Source: Pristionchus mayeri
Taxonomy: Eukaryota; Nematoda; Chromadorea; Rhabditida; Neodiplogasteridae
Assembly: GCA_036245805.1 (NCBI GenBank)
Contig: BTRK01000002.1
Coordinates: 20,825,067-20,889,066, forward strand
Length of the DNA: 64,000 bases
Reading direction: 5' to 3'
Every line of letters starts with the position of its first letter. Positions within the stretch are counted from its first letter, which is position 1. The notes below the pieces were generated by a model. It searched no databases. It worked only from the letters and a program-made list of their open reading frames with translations, and had not been told where the DNA came from. The translations under genes and the position numbers were made by a program. Below, piece after piece: positions 35,116 through 47,705 of this stretch.

Positions 35116-36407
35116 ATGGTTCCCATCCTACGAGATTCCTCATCCCAACTTCCTGACATTCCTGATGACATTTTATATCATTTGATTGATTGCATCGGTC
35201 CAGTGCAAGTAAGTATGTCGTTGATTTTATTATATTTTATATATGTTTAGTTCCTTCATTCTGGTTGGGACAGAGTATCGCGAGGGTTTTCGTCCATTCT
35301 CGATCGACGACTGAACATCGCAAAGGATTTCGATTTCCGCTCGATTCTTTGCGATGGAATCGACGTTTCGTGTCCGCCGACTTTCAATTTTTGCTTGACT
35401 TTCATTGTATCTCGACTGTGGAACGTTCAAAGAGCGACAATGCCGATGTCAATATTAATGAGACGTGAGTGATTATCCCTTATAGGAAGTGCATAGTTGC
35501 AGTGGTGCAATCTCCTGATGAATCGCTTCGTTTCCCTCGGTTGAAATCCCTCACGGTTATCATTAACCAAGATGACAATCATCTCATCGCACGTTCTGCT
35601 CTGTCGTTCAGAGAAAGAAAAACTGCTAAGTGAGTTGGAGAATTAAGGCACGCGAGGGTACAGAACTTTGTATTACATGAAACTGGGTAATTGGAGTGTC
35701 ATTTACTGCAGAGACACGCTACTATTCACGTCGGTTGATGAATTGAGTTTGGAAATTGAAGTTAATGATGACTTCAATCTACCCCATTCTGAGTTCAGAC
35801 GATTTACTTCCTTCATCAAGCAGTTCAGTACAGGTCTAATATGAAGTAATGACAGGTTCTCATCTCATTGTATTTGAGAATGGAATCTGCGACTGGTGGA
35901 TGCGACAAGGAAGGGGCAGGGATGGTGTCCTCCATGCGAGGTTTCCTGTGAACCCATTCAATAGTACATTATCAACGAGCTTGAGATTTATCTCAAGAGG
36001 GAGTCATTCTTCGTCACTTACGTCCGCTGTATCAATGATATGGGAGTGCTTCTAAATCAGCTAAAGCTTGAGGAGTGCAACGGAGACTCGAACAAGAGCA
36101 TCCACATGCACCACGAATACAAGGTTCAATTTTGGACCGCAATCGAATTCCTTTTTCTCGCCAGAAATGCAATCATCTCTATGTGCTATACACTATTGGA
36201 TTCACTGCGAGTGCAGTTGAGGAGAGTTTCCCCGCCCTTCAATCAATTACGATCAAGGAACAGCCTCATTCGATGCTACATCAATACTTCGCGAATGCAC
36301 CTTGTGAGCTAACTTTAAGAGGATACTGGGGATACTTTATTTCAGCGCTTGCTTCAATTCGAATATTGAAGATAGATGATGATACGGTGGAATCCGTTAA
36401 TTTTTAA
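35116..36407 (+). CDS. F-box-like protein, frame broken
   Basis: The start MVPILRDSSSQLPDIPDDIL, then YHLIDCIGPVQ and, over an intron, FLHSGWDRVSRGFSSILDRRL, has the shape of an F-box (the Skp1-binding motif of SCF ubiquitin ligases). Downstream pieces are KCIVAVVQSPDESLRFPRLK, KDTLLFTSVDELSLEIEV, INELEIYLKRESFFVTYV and LNQLKLEECNGDSNKS. The last exon runs KCNHLYVLYTIGFTASAVEE, then ITIKEQPHSMLHQYF, and ends ESVNF, stop 36405-36407. This suits the rapidly evolving nematode F-box/FBA families. Phases do not agree in the second exon (about 35280-35465) or around 35890-35970, so there are one or two indels, or the copy is degrading. Confidence 0.55.
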
Positions 36408-38765
36408 TTTCCTTTTACTAGTGTGTTGTTATTATGAGTGCAGAATAAAGGCTTCCTCTCCTTATTGCCACCCATCAAGGACGAAATGATAATATATTAT
36501 GTTGACAAGAAACATACAAACAAGTAAAAAATATTACCACGGGACATCCGCACAATGCGGCAAATATTGGGATTCAGATTTCGACCTGCTTGGGCAACTA
36601 ATTGGAAGTAGTCATGGTTATGCCCAAGAGGTCGCTCTCTTTGCACTAGAGAAAGAGAGAAGAAATATTAGAGAGAGCTCGAGAGAGATGGGAGGAGGAC
36701 TGCGTGTGCTTTACTTCATTCTCCTTCTCTCCTCATATCAGCTGTTTCATTCCTTGCTATCATTACAGTGACCAGTCACACGCATTCTCCCTTATCTTCC
36801 CATCTCTCCTCGGGTGTTGTCAGGCTGTATTACTATTTTGTTCTGCTTTTACTTGCTCTTTCCATTCACTAAGTTCTTCCTCTCGTACCAACAACAATAC
36901 ATAGCAATTTGAGTAATGGAGGGCTGAAATGTGCACCCACAAGTACCTCTTCTCTTCCTCGTCCCTTGCTTCTTCCGCCTTCTTTTGTTTTGTCTAAGAA
37001 TGCTCTGATTTTGAGCTCTTCCATAAAAAACAAAGACAAAGACATATTCCTCGTAATCAATAGTTATCCTTTCATTCATTCATCGTCTTTCTCAATAGGC
37101 CGATATGAGGGGCTGCTGTAATTGCCAAACTAATCTAATTCTCCCTTGAACCTTTCATCACACACCGATAAATGAAGAGTCACAAAGGTTATGCTATCAC
37201 CTATACCTATGCTACGATGAGATCAATAGAACTGGAGTATCCATGCATTCATTTCCAAATTTTGTGAAAATTATTAGCGAGTTCATCATCTTCTACTGTA
37301 AACGTCCTCGTTCGTTCATTTCCTCATCTTTACTCGCCGCATTTCCTGTTTTGTCTTATCATTCTCTAATCTGCTCCCTCTTCTCCTATCATTCCAATTA
37401 GGAATATCTCACCTCTGCCCCTTCACCTCTCGCACACTCTCTCTCTCTTCCCTCTCTTCCCTCTCTTGATCTCGTCTCCTCAATCTCGCATCACTTCACA
37501 TAATGGCAGAGAGAATGAATCCGAGAGGAGGTAGAGGAAGATCTCCCTCCTTTCTTCTCTCTTTGCTCTCTCTTTTCCTCTCCTCTCTCAACCCGATCAC
37601 ATGGGGCTCTCAACTTGAGTTACTTTTACTTACTCTATTTACCTAGTGGCTTTCTCCATCGATCGATGCTCTTCTGTTCTCTCTGATATTCTCTCTATCA
37701 CCACATACAGTCCTGTTCTCTGGTCATCATTCATTCGAGATCCACCCTCTGGATTTTATGTTTTGCACGCGTTGGATTGTATCGTAGTCAATCGGAATTA
37801 GTTGTGGAGGAGAGTAGTGAGTGTAGTCACGGGGAACTGATCAACAAGGTGGAGGGGACATTGATCTACCCCCCCTCCCCTCCCACTTCCCATCTCATTC
37901 TATCGATTGGATAAGGGCCCTTCCCATCAGTCATTCTGAATTGTACGAGACTATCGTTAACGCAACCAGTTGCATGCATATTCGTAGTAGTAGTTCGACT
38001 CTCGTTCCAACCCCCCCCCCCCTCCTCCACCTTTCCCTGCTACTCTTTCTTCTTGTCTCTCCATTTCGTATCACTTGGTAACTGTTCATTCTCGCACTTG
38101 GTTATTTCTCGTCTTGTCTCTAAAAGAGTTGCTTCGTTCCCTTTCCTTCCCATGGTTCTCCTCTAGTATCGTGTAGCTCTCCTCTCCCCTTCCATTCTCT
38201 TTAATTCCCTCGATCTCTCATCGTCCCTTCACAAGTATTCCCTCGGTTCTCTTCACTATTTGATCGATACATTCGATGGTCGGAGCAGTTCTTTTAGTTT
38301 CTCCTCTTCCCTTTGCTATCTCCCCGCCCATCTGAACCTATCACGTTATCCAGAAGGGATGGGGCTGTTCGTTTTGTTGCTTTACCTTTTTATTCTTTTC
38401 ATTCATGATCATGACAGATGATAGCTATCCCCTCCTTGAGTTCCCTCCTTAAGATGGACCATATTGAGATTGAAGGCTCTTGTGCTGAAACCCAGATCGT
38501 ATAGAGGAGTTAGGTTGGGATGAATATTAGTGTAAATAGGATACCATCATTCTAATAATATAATCAAATGGACTGTATGAATTGACAACTGAATTTTCCG
38601 AAACACTTAAAAAGGAGGTAGAAATTGGGTTGATCTGGGCTTCAGCACAAAAGCCAGATTGAGTCTAAGTGTGATTATTATACGTGCTTCCCTCCTATCC
38701 CCCTTGCTAAATGATCTCTTGCAGTTAGTCTCTCCGATTCTCCCGGTAGTACTCGTCCGTGTGGA
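36408..38765. other. 2.3-kb gene-free stretch
   Basis: Pyrimidine-rich DNA with many CTCTCT and TTCC runs and poly-C tracts (37869, 38009). No frame shows coding character, and I find no tRNA, inverted repeat or transposon end. The terminal part is the zyg-11 upstream region. Confidence 0.4.
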
Positions 38766-41700
38766 ATGAATGACTGCTCCCCTTCTTCCTCCTCCGGATG
38801 GGGAACTCCTGCCCTACTCCATCTGGCAGTAGACAAGATTGGAGAACTCATGGGTACGTTCCTAGCACTTCCCGTACTGAATGCCTTATTAGAGACGGAG
38901 CCAGAGATAGAGAGGGGGGGGGGATTGATTCAGGGAACTCTCGTGTTCCTCCGATCGACGGTCGTCTGCCTGAATGTGTCTCCAATCTAATCGTACAGTC
39001 GATGAAAGACAAGGGACGACTGAATCCCCTCGTCATCTCCAGACTCGACCACGATCGATTCAGAATCACTGAGGTAAGAGAAGGGCAGTGGAGGATGAGT
39101 GAGTGAGGCAATGATATTTGATCTCTCAGGCGGATGTCTCGGAGTGTTCGATAGACACTGTCTCACTCTCCGTCCTTCTATCGCATCCTCTCCGGAAACT
39201 CTCCCTTTACCGTTCCAAAGACGAGGACCACGGAGGTAGATAAAGAGGGAAAGAGAGATGGGGGGGGGGGGGGGGAGTCTGGTTAATTGATTTGTTTCAG
39301 ATGCACGCAAGTTATTAGCGTTCGCCCTTAGTGAAACATCGCAAGCTCGTCATACTCTGAAAAGTTTAAACATCGGCGGAAGCATGTCTACTGTAGTTGC
39401 TGTCACTGAAATCATGGAGACGGTAGGGATGCACTGTAGATTATGTTGATCGTCCACGTTGCAGTTAAAAGCCTTTCCACTCTTGGAATCACTCCTGGTG
39501 CCTGAGAATAACTCCCTCTACCACTACTCACTCAATGGCTTCATCTCGGTGAGAATTATGGCCTATTTGATTTGTTCTGACGAAAATTCATGAATAGTTG
39601 GTAACACTTGAGAACCCGGTCCAAATTCTGAAGCCCACTAGCAATATTGTCAACTTATTTGCCAAGCATGAATAGGTTGATACAATTTGATGTCAAATGA
39701 AGGACAATGGTAGGTTCTTGTCTGAGTGTACCTTTTGGTTTGTCTGAATCGCTGGCCTGTTCTTTATTTCTTTAACTCGTGTGCCAATTACTGGGCTCTT
39801 CAATCCTCTTTAACTCTTTTAATGCTCACACGCAATTGTTTGTTCTGGTCTCTTCGTTTCTCTCTTTTTCTCTCTCTTTCATTTCTTTGATCTATTCTTG
39901 CCAACAGTGGAAGCTCAAATATTGCAAAGGGCTAAATGAAGAACGGGTAAAGAAGGAACGGATGTGGAGATGGCGGAGGAGAGGAGGGAGAAGGTGATAA
40001 GGATTATTTACAGGCTCTTCCCAATCTGCGTCACTTGGATGTTTCGAAGTGCGAGCAATTGACTGATATCTCGTGCCTACGACGAGTCCCTCAATTGGAA
40101 GTACTCCTTATGCATGGAATCAGACTGGATATGGATGGAGAGGCGATCGTGGACACTCTGAAGAGACTCACTCGACTGAGGGTCGTCGATCTGAGTGATA
40201 GGAGGAGTGACTACCACTCGGATTCCACTGATGAGAGACCGAGAGTCGACATGGCACTCGTTGTATGGACTGCCCTTCGATCGATGGAGGAGGGACAAGT
40301 ACTGTGGCCTCAGTTGAGATCTCTCGATCTGGCTGGAAATTCACTCATTGGTCAGTATTCTACATATCAACTTGCTCAAATATGTCCATGAGTGTCTAGG
40401 AGAGGTAATTCCCTCTTAGGTCTCTCAACGGAAGAATCGACGACGATGGTGGCGACGTTGATTGGGAGACACGTCCATCTGGAGAATCTCTCCGTGCTAG
40501 ACACCCCTGTGGATAGAGTGGATTTCTCCCGATACTTGGAGGGAGGAGTGAGACTGGCGAATGCATCGACCAGGGAGACTTGTCTGCACGCCCTCTCCCT
40601 CTACTGGAGACCCGAGAGAGAAGCATTCACTGCCCATGCACTGCAGGCTGTCTACTATCTACTGCAGGTGAGGGGAGGGAGGGGGAGGGAGGGATGGGGG
40701 AGGAGAAAGCATTGCAGTCCAACTACGAGGGATTCTCGTGCTGGGAGAGGAACGAGTGCGCCCGTCTCCTCGAACTCTCGATGAGATTCCACAAGAAGGA
40801 AGTGGCGATTCAGATGGCAGCCACTGCCTGTCTCTACCATCTCTGCAAGTGAGAACCATCTACAGATTGCAGTCTTTGAAGGGGATTGGCGAATAACGAA
40901 TGGGATAGGATTAGCTGGGGGAGTCGGTCTACTCTGCATTTATTATGGTATTGCAGACTGAAGCGAATTCGTAAGTTGGAGGCTCGCCACATCCGTGCAT
41001 GCATCGACCGATGTCTCGATGCAGCGCAAGCCTATCCGACGACTACTCAGGTGGGGGAGGGGGCATATCTTGGTAAATGTTTGTCGTTTCAGCTGCAGAA
41101 GAATGTGTGGTTGACAATCTGCAACGACCACCTGCTGCAGTCTTGTCCCATCGACTTCCATCGGACATGCTCCGTCGCCCTCGAAAGCATGATCATCAAC
41201 AGAGACTCGAGTGTCGCCAGGTGGGGCATTCCCATGGGGGAGGGAGAGAGAGAGAGTGCTACTTGCAGGATGACAATCGCCATCGTGTCCATCGTCGCTC
41301 CTAAGTTCACGGCATCCGAATCGCTGCTGCTGAACGACCCCCGCTACATCGGATTCCTAGTGGACACGATGAAACAGCATCTGAATGAATTGGCAACCAC
41401 GAGGGACAATGCTAGCCATTTCGCACTCAAGTTCACCCTTAGTGCACTCTGGAATCTCACTGGTGAGTACGGTATCGCGCGAGTGGATTACGGTGGCCGA
41501 TGGATACTGTATAGACAGGAGTGTCAACAACTTTGGTACACTGATGAGTTGTCTTGCAGATGAGTGTGCGATGACGTGCAGACAGATCGTGGAGCAGGGA
41601 GGAGTCGAGATAGCATTCAGAGCACTCGAGGAATGCGCCGAAAACCAGAATATACGGACGAAGGTGAAGAATGGAGAAGGAATCTCACTCTTACCCCTCT

Positions 41701-42883
41701 CGTAGGCAAAGGGGGGAAGATGCATTGAGTGGAGGCATTGAGAGGGAAGGACGATTGTCTCTCGTCAGGTGCTGGGGCTACTCAACAACATCGCAGAAGT
41801 GGAGGATCTGCAGTGCAATCTACTCAAGACCGAGTACATCAGAGCACTCGAGTCAGTTCCATCTATTGATCCATTCTTTGAGTCTCGGTGTTTGCTGGTT
41901 GATTGTTGCCCTCTTTCCATTTGGCTATCAATTAACTCCTCTGATCTCTCATTCTACGCATTGTTTGATCTCTTAGCCTTGGTTATTAGAAATGCAGATG
42001 AATGAGGAGATAGAATGATAAGAGAGGGAGACGAAGAAGGGATCAATGAGTGAAGAGGGGAAGGAATTGTGGCGGGATCTCGTCGTTTCACTTCTTCTCT
42101 AGTGGACAGTGAGAGATGAACTAGACATGAGATGATGAGAACAAGAAGAGGATTGAGGGAAAAATTTATGCCAAGTGAGAAGGTCTGACCGATATAATTT
42201 GGGATCCGCACAATGCAAGGGGTTTACAGAATTTGGATGCAAATTCATGAAATTTATAAATTGTAGAAGTCTTCTATTGACGAAGTGCGAGAGTGGATCG
42301 ACGGATGAATCACAAGAGGGAGGGGATCGTCCCTCCTCCTCTCGCATCGACGTCCCTTACTTCGCAGCAGGAATACTCGCCAATCTAGTGACTTCTTCCT
42401 CGTGGAAAATGATGAGTGGACTGCCATGCAAGATAGAGATCAATCGAGCCATGGTATGTAAGGGGAGAAGAGGAGAGGGGAGGAGAAGGATGGGTGCACT
42501 GCAGGTGGAAGCAGTCACCTCGTGGCCTCGTCTCACGTATGCCATGGTTGCCTATCGGTGAGTCTCTCCCCTCCTCCCTTCACTCCTCTTCTCTCTCTTG
42601 AGATCCTTCTGTCCCTTCCTCAATCTGCTCTCTCGATCGGATTGTCCGGGTGCTCAATTGTGGGCAGTGTGGGCAGTGGAGCACGTGTGCATAGGAGGTG
42701 CCATCGAAGCAGATGGAGACTATCTGAGGTGAGAGAGAGGGAGTGATGGGGAGTTTCTCCTTCTCTTGCAGACGACTCCGTTCCGATGGGGGAATCTCTC
42801 AACTGAAGGACATCATGAGTTCCTCCTCGACTTCTTCCAATCATGTCAAATTGATTGCTTCAAGAATACTCCAGTTTGCGTAA
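38766..42883 (+). CDS. zyg-11: ZYG-11, CUL2 ubiquitin-ligase substrate receptor
   Basis: About 17 exons, all in phase, stop 42881-42883. ZYG-11/ZYG11B/ZER1 proteins recruit substrates, including N-terminal-glycine degrons, to a cullin-2 E3 ligase; in C. elegans zyg-11 acts in meiosis II and embryo polarity. The N-terminal part (PALLHLAVDKIGELM, then LPECVSNLIVQSM) leads into leucine-rich repeats (LRKLSLYRSKDEDHGD, LKSLNIGGSMSTVV, LRHLDVSKCEQLTDISCL, LRSLDLAGNSL). A helical armadillo-like C-terminal region follows (CLYHLCK, TFTLSALWNLT with FALK before it, VLGLLNNIAEVE, YFAAGILANLVT, AQLWAVWAVEHVC, HVKLIASRILQFA), the degron-binding part in homologues. The start ATG 38766 is the first in frame, but an upstream exon cannot be excluded since the frame is open to the acceptor at about 38724. 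No damage, unlike its neighbours. Confidence 0.92.
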
Positions 42884-44640
42884 TGAGAAGTAGGTTGTTT
42901 CTCATTTGTCACTCACTGGTCGATTATTTCTCTCCCCTTCCTATCACTACGGTTTCCTTCCCCCCGTCGCATCTTCACTGTGCTTTCCACTTCAATCAAT
43001 TTCCCTTTCCGTGATTTCATTGTATTCCCAACTGGTTCATTTCATCCTTACTCAACGCTCAAATTGTCTCTTCTTAAATGAGAAATCTCATCAGTACTGT
43101 GAATATGTGTGCGAATTATTAGTTGAAACCCTAACTCGGTTACAAATATTTTGTAAATATTTACCTACCCTTTCCCCGTTATCCTGGAGTAGAACCAAAC
43201 TGAATTCATATTCAAGTATATGTCATATTATATGTTTTCTTCTCTAGGACAGGAAGGTTTTTTCTTGCGAAATGCACAGCTAATCACTCGTCCAATTGCT
43301 CAATTTGCGGTTGTAGTCAGATTGCCTTGTTGGATCTTCATGTTTTATCAATCATCCAACCCACTTACCGTACCTTTCCACTCGTTTGCTCAATCGGTTA
43401 CTGTACCTACACAAAGTGTGAGATTGATTAATTCGGTGCCATCGTCTTCTCGAAATAAATGAGATGGCCTTGTCATGTTGTCACATTTACACGAGGGATA
43501 CAGGCCACACCCAAGAAGTAAGAATCCATCCATACTTCCCCCCTACCCAAGAAGGGAGAAGTGTTGTGTAGAGGGAGGGGCGAATTGGTGCTGTAATTCC
43601 CGTCAGAAGTTCTCCCCAATCCATGGAACACTTCTTCACTTCTTCTCTCCCCTAATCCCTCACTGCTAAATGGGTTGAATACTCGGAGTCTCGCTCTGTT
43701 AATCTCTTCTCTTCTCCTCTCTTTCATCTCTCCGCCCTCTCTCACCCATTATTAGATCCAATTCATCTCTATCAACTACCGTAACCGCAGGAAGAGGCTG
43801 TCACATTGAGGGAATGTCCCCTCATGGGAACGACACTTTATGGTTATGATCATTATTGTACAAGAGAGGAGTGCAATCTGGTTAGAGAGAAGAGATGGAG
43901 TGATAAGAGAGTCTTCAGATGGGGGAAGAATGAGTGAGGAGACTCGAGGGAATATAGGCGACAATAGAGGGAGTGACAGAGATTCACGAGGAGAGAAGGG
44001 AGGAAAAGCCATTCGAGAGGAGATATCGAATGATTGAGAGGAAAGGAAGGAATCGAACCACTTAATCTTATCTCATCGGTACTTCTTTATCTGGAGGACA
44101 ATTGCACAAAAATTAGAAAGTGAGAAAAGGAACACCGGAGAAAAAGAAGAGGGGCGAAATGACAGACATTTAGAGGCTAGAAACGAGTAGAGTTCTCCTG
44201 TTGGAATTGATTCCGGAATTCCAATTATGAATGATTTCGATCATTTGGAACGATGAACGAAAAGTTCAAAAACTGTTCAAAGCAGTTGAGTTTCGCTGAC
44301 TATTAACCCTATGAATTAACCCTTGGAATTTCAATAGCTATTGGAATCTTATTGGAATTGCCAATTCCAACAGCGCTTCAATTCTAATTAGAGAACTCTA
44401 GAAGCGAGATGGGATGGTAATATGGTGATCCCAGTATAAAAGCTACGTAAACTACGGGGTGGGGGGGCAAGTTGAACTTGTACGGTTATGGTCGGGAAAA
44501 AAGGGATCTGCTGAGCAGATTGAGAGAATGATTTGAAGGAAACGAGAATAAAAAGGCAAGAAGGGAATAATGATTAACCCGATATTCATTCACTATACTG
44601 TTGATGCGGATGAATGGATCGAAATGGAAGAGAATCTTAC
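42884..44640. other. Intergenic / possible 3' end of the T-box gene
   Basis: Convergent region. It contains several TACNGTA copies (43370, 43398, 43776) and the small element at 44198-44373. The last exon of the T-box gene, after the donor at 44640, should lie here on the minus strand, but I cannot pick it. Confidence 0.35.
44198..44373. mobile_element. Small MITE-like repeat with CTGTTGGAATTG ends
   Basis: Inverted ends ctgttggaattg (44198-44209) and caattccaacag (44362-44373). The inside repeats ttggaat/attccaa words many times. About 176 bp, no coding capacity and no clear target duplication. Confidence 0.5.
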
Positions 44641-47600
44641 GGTGTCTTAGAAGTAGGAGGAGGAGATTGAGGCACGGACTGAGAAGTATCGAGAGAGGAG
44701 AATGACTGTAGAGAGAAGGGAGGGGAGGGGAAGAGATGCTTGCCAAGCAAATCTGAAGAGGAGAGATATGGGTAGGATGGAGATCCATTGAGGGACTGTT
44801 CGAATGATATGAGAGAACTGACAGTGCGCGAGAAGAGCTTGTGGTGTGAAGATATTGCAGAAGGAAGGAGGAACGAGAGGACGAGAATCCATTCGAAGAT
44901 CACTACAACGATCAATCAGTGGCTATTGAATACTGTAGAATGAAGAGGGGCGAATACTGTAGAATGAGTAGGAAAGGACAGTAGAGGAAGAGTTGAGAGA
45001 GAGAGTAGAGTGCAGGCAACGAGAGAAGTGAGAATGAGGTGAGTGGAAGGAGCGTGAAATGACTCTCCCTAGTGAGAATGGAAGGGAGAAAAGGGAGAGA
45101 TACGGTAGGGAGAGAGGAGGAAATCTCATCGACTAACCTTTCGTATTCCGTGTCTCTTCCTCCTGGATCTCTGAATCCCTTTGCGAATGGATTCTTTTCA
45201 ATCTTCAATTTGGTGATCTGGAAGAGAAAGTTTGATAGAGGGGGGGGAGGAGGAGGGAGGAGAGGGGGAGGAGGAGGGAGGAGAGGGGGAGGAGGAGGGA
45301 GGAGAGGGGGAGGAGGAGGGAGGAGAGGGGGAGGAGGAGGGAGGAGGGCAACGTACCAGTTGGTTCTGATATGCAGTCACAGCCATGAACTGAGTCTCCT
45401 CAAATACGAACGAACGGAAGGATTCATCTGACAGTCGCACCTTCACGGGAAAAGATTCAAAATACACTGTGAATTATATTTTGTAGCCTATTTCAGAATG
45501 AATAATTCGATAATGAAGAGGAGTAAGTGATGGTAACTGACAGTGAGTGGATCATCGATTGGATTGTTCTTCTCTCTCCTCACCACGTGAACTCGTGGTT
45601 GATACTTGTGCATTGAATTGAGAATCAACTGGAATGATTCTCTTCCTCCCCGAGATGGAAAACCAAGGATGGAAGGGGTGAACTGACATGATTCGACTTC
45701 TCCACATCATTGTTCGTGAGTTTAGCCTTCTCGAATGAGATAACTTGCTTCTGCAGCTGCAATCATCACTCATTTTTCGGGGGTGTATCTACTTAGAACT
45801 GGTCATTTTAGAACTCGACATAGGGTGAAAATAAAGTATTACAAATTCATCACTGAATTCAAAAACAAAGAGTTCTAAAATGACCAGTTCTAAAATGATA
45901 CACCCCCCCCCCCCATTTTTCTCATTTGAACAAATCATTAGTTTCCCGAAGAATTCATGGCGGAAATGTCCAAAGGCGTCAAATGGAAGGGAATTCTCAG
46001 TTGTGATTGAGTAATCGAGGAGACAGATGGCGAATTCATCATAGAGAGATCAAGAAAGATTCCCACACGAGATACCAACCACGGCCCTTTACAAGCCAGC
46101 TCTCCCCCTCTCCCTCCCTCTCCCTCCCTCCTTCCCCGGCTGTCTCTTCCCATTGAATGTCTACTGATTGTACCTGGTCGTGAGTGAATGGCGAGTCAGG
46201 ATGCATATACAGTCTGGCTTGGGGGGATGGCTCAGCTTTCCCTGCTGCCAACCAAGAAGACTTGTTGTAGATGTATCGATATCGCTTCTGAAAGTTCTTC
46301 CCCTCTCTCTCTTTCTCTCCTTCTCTCTTTCTCTGATTCACCTGATCAACGGGAACGACATCTAGAAAGACGTAGAAGAGCCCTTGGGTGTCACTGGTGT
46401 GGAGGGACACTTTGACAGTGGGAAACATCCTCCTGCAATACACATATCATCTTCCATTCTCTTATCTGAGACTTCAACCACTCTCTAGAGAAACGTTTAC
46501 TGCTTCTTTCACAAGAATTTCCTAATTCGCCTGACTCATAGCTCGTATTGATTACTGTAGCAAGCGTACACTCGTTGGAGTAGTGCAGTAACTCCACTCA
46601 GAGAAGTAATGGTTACAAGGTCAAGCGACGGCAACTGATTCCAAATGGGTGAATCAATAGGAAGAAACAGTGGTTGCCCCTCAAGTGTCCCTTCCATTCT
46701 CGCGTGTATCACACTAACGGCTCTTAAAGTTTACAACCTAGTTATGGTCCGCAATTAGTATAATCAAGAGATAAGAGGTTAACGGCCCCCATTACATCTC
46801 CCTTTCTAACGTTTTCTCTCACCTCACAATACCCCTTCACAATGCTCCCCTAGAGGGATATTTCCCCATGCTCATTTCATTTGAATTCCACCGTATCACT
46901 CCCTTTAGGTGAGAGGAGGGACGACATCCATTTAAATTGACTCCCTTACACCTATTGGCCTTCCTCTTTCTCCTCCGAAGGACTAATCTCACTAAGTGTA
47001 TTCCTGTCTCCTCTCACTCACCACAATGAGAAGGAGGACTTCAACAATTGGAAAGTCGGCAGGAAAAGTACTAATTGAGAAGAGACTAATTAACACCCGA
47101 AAGAAGAGACGGGAAAACGAGGAGGAAGGGACTGGCAATGGGTAGAAGATGGAATGATCGAAGAGAATGCAAATATGACAAAGATGAGAAGATACTCGAA
47201 GACTACGGGGAATCAATTGATACATAGTGCAGAGTGATGAAGAGTCACCAGAAATATTGTAAAAATTGGATAAAAAATGAAATAGAATGTGCAGTGTTAA
47301 GAAGTCTTTTGAGGATAATAGTTGTGAGATTCAAAGTTAGCCGACAGAACGAAAAAAATGCCGATTTTTTTCACACAAATTGAATGCGCATCGGACAAGA
47401 ATTTAATATAATAGGAGTGTTTGAATGTTGACTGACCGTCCACTCTTGGTGATGATCATCTCCGTCCCCAAATCGAAGAACTTCGCCCACAATTCCTTCC
47501 CTTCCAGTCTGCACTCAACTTCCATCGGTCGACCGAGAGAACCTTCGGGAGAAGTGAAGGGCACGGATGGGGATTCTTCCCCCAATTCCTCCTTCAGTTG

Positions 47601-47705
47601 ATCCTTGAGAGGGGGAGTGGTCGAGATGAGTCTCTCCCTCTTCACCAGTAGTTCATCGATAGAGAACCGATTCCTCCCCGTCGAGGAGGCATGCGTCCTT
47701 TTCAT
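44641..47705 (-). CDS. mab-9: T-box transcription factor, TBX20/MAB-9-like (3' end missing)
   Basis: Minus-strand exons 47705-47437, 46432-46342, 46287-46174, 45756-45688, about 45651-45542, 45440-45357, 45217-45138 and 44817-44641. The T-box DNA-binding domain is complete: LEGKELWAKFFDLGTEMIIT, KSGRRMFPTVKV, FLDVVPVDQKRYRYIYNKSS, WLAAGKAEPSPQARLYMHPD, SPFTHDQ, SFEKAKLTNND, LILNSMHKYQPRVHVV, FVFEETQFMAVTAYQNQL and ITKLKIEKNPFAKGFRD. Wording such as VPVD..KRYRY, SSWL.AGKA and AYQNQLITKLKI is that of TBX20, whose C. elegans member mab-9 patterns hindgut and neurons. A Ser/Pro-rich tail (SQSVPQSPPPTSKTP) follows, then a donor; the last exon is not identified. One phase clash (about 45650) suggests an indel. 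An intron holds a polypurine tandem repeat and another a foldback element. Confidence 0.88.
45241..45347. repeat. 21-bp polypurine tandem repeat
   Basis: Four full copies and a partial of a 21-base unit made only of A and G (aggaggagggaggagaggggg), from 45248, after seven Gs. It lies in a T-box gene intron, where the transcript strand is pure C/U. It also yields a fake Gly/Arg frame on the plus strand. Confidence 0.95.
45779..45908. mobile_element. Foldback MITE in a T-box gene intron
   Basis: Arms of about 36 bp (45780-45815 and 45872-45908) are inverted copies: gggtgtatc, then tagaactggtcattttagaa, against its complement ending gatacacccc. The first nine bases of the arm core repeat internally. 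It ends in a run of about 14 C. No coding capacity; both flanks are G/C runs, so no target duplication can be read. Confidence 0.7.

Noticed and set aside
45072..45431. Gly/Arg repeat protein (GGGGGRRGGGG) on the plus strand
   Set aside because: Translation of the polypurine minisatellite inside a T-box intron; the T-box exons on the other strand explain the flanks.
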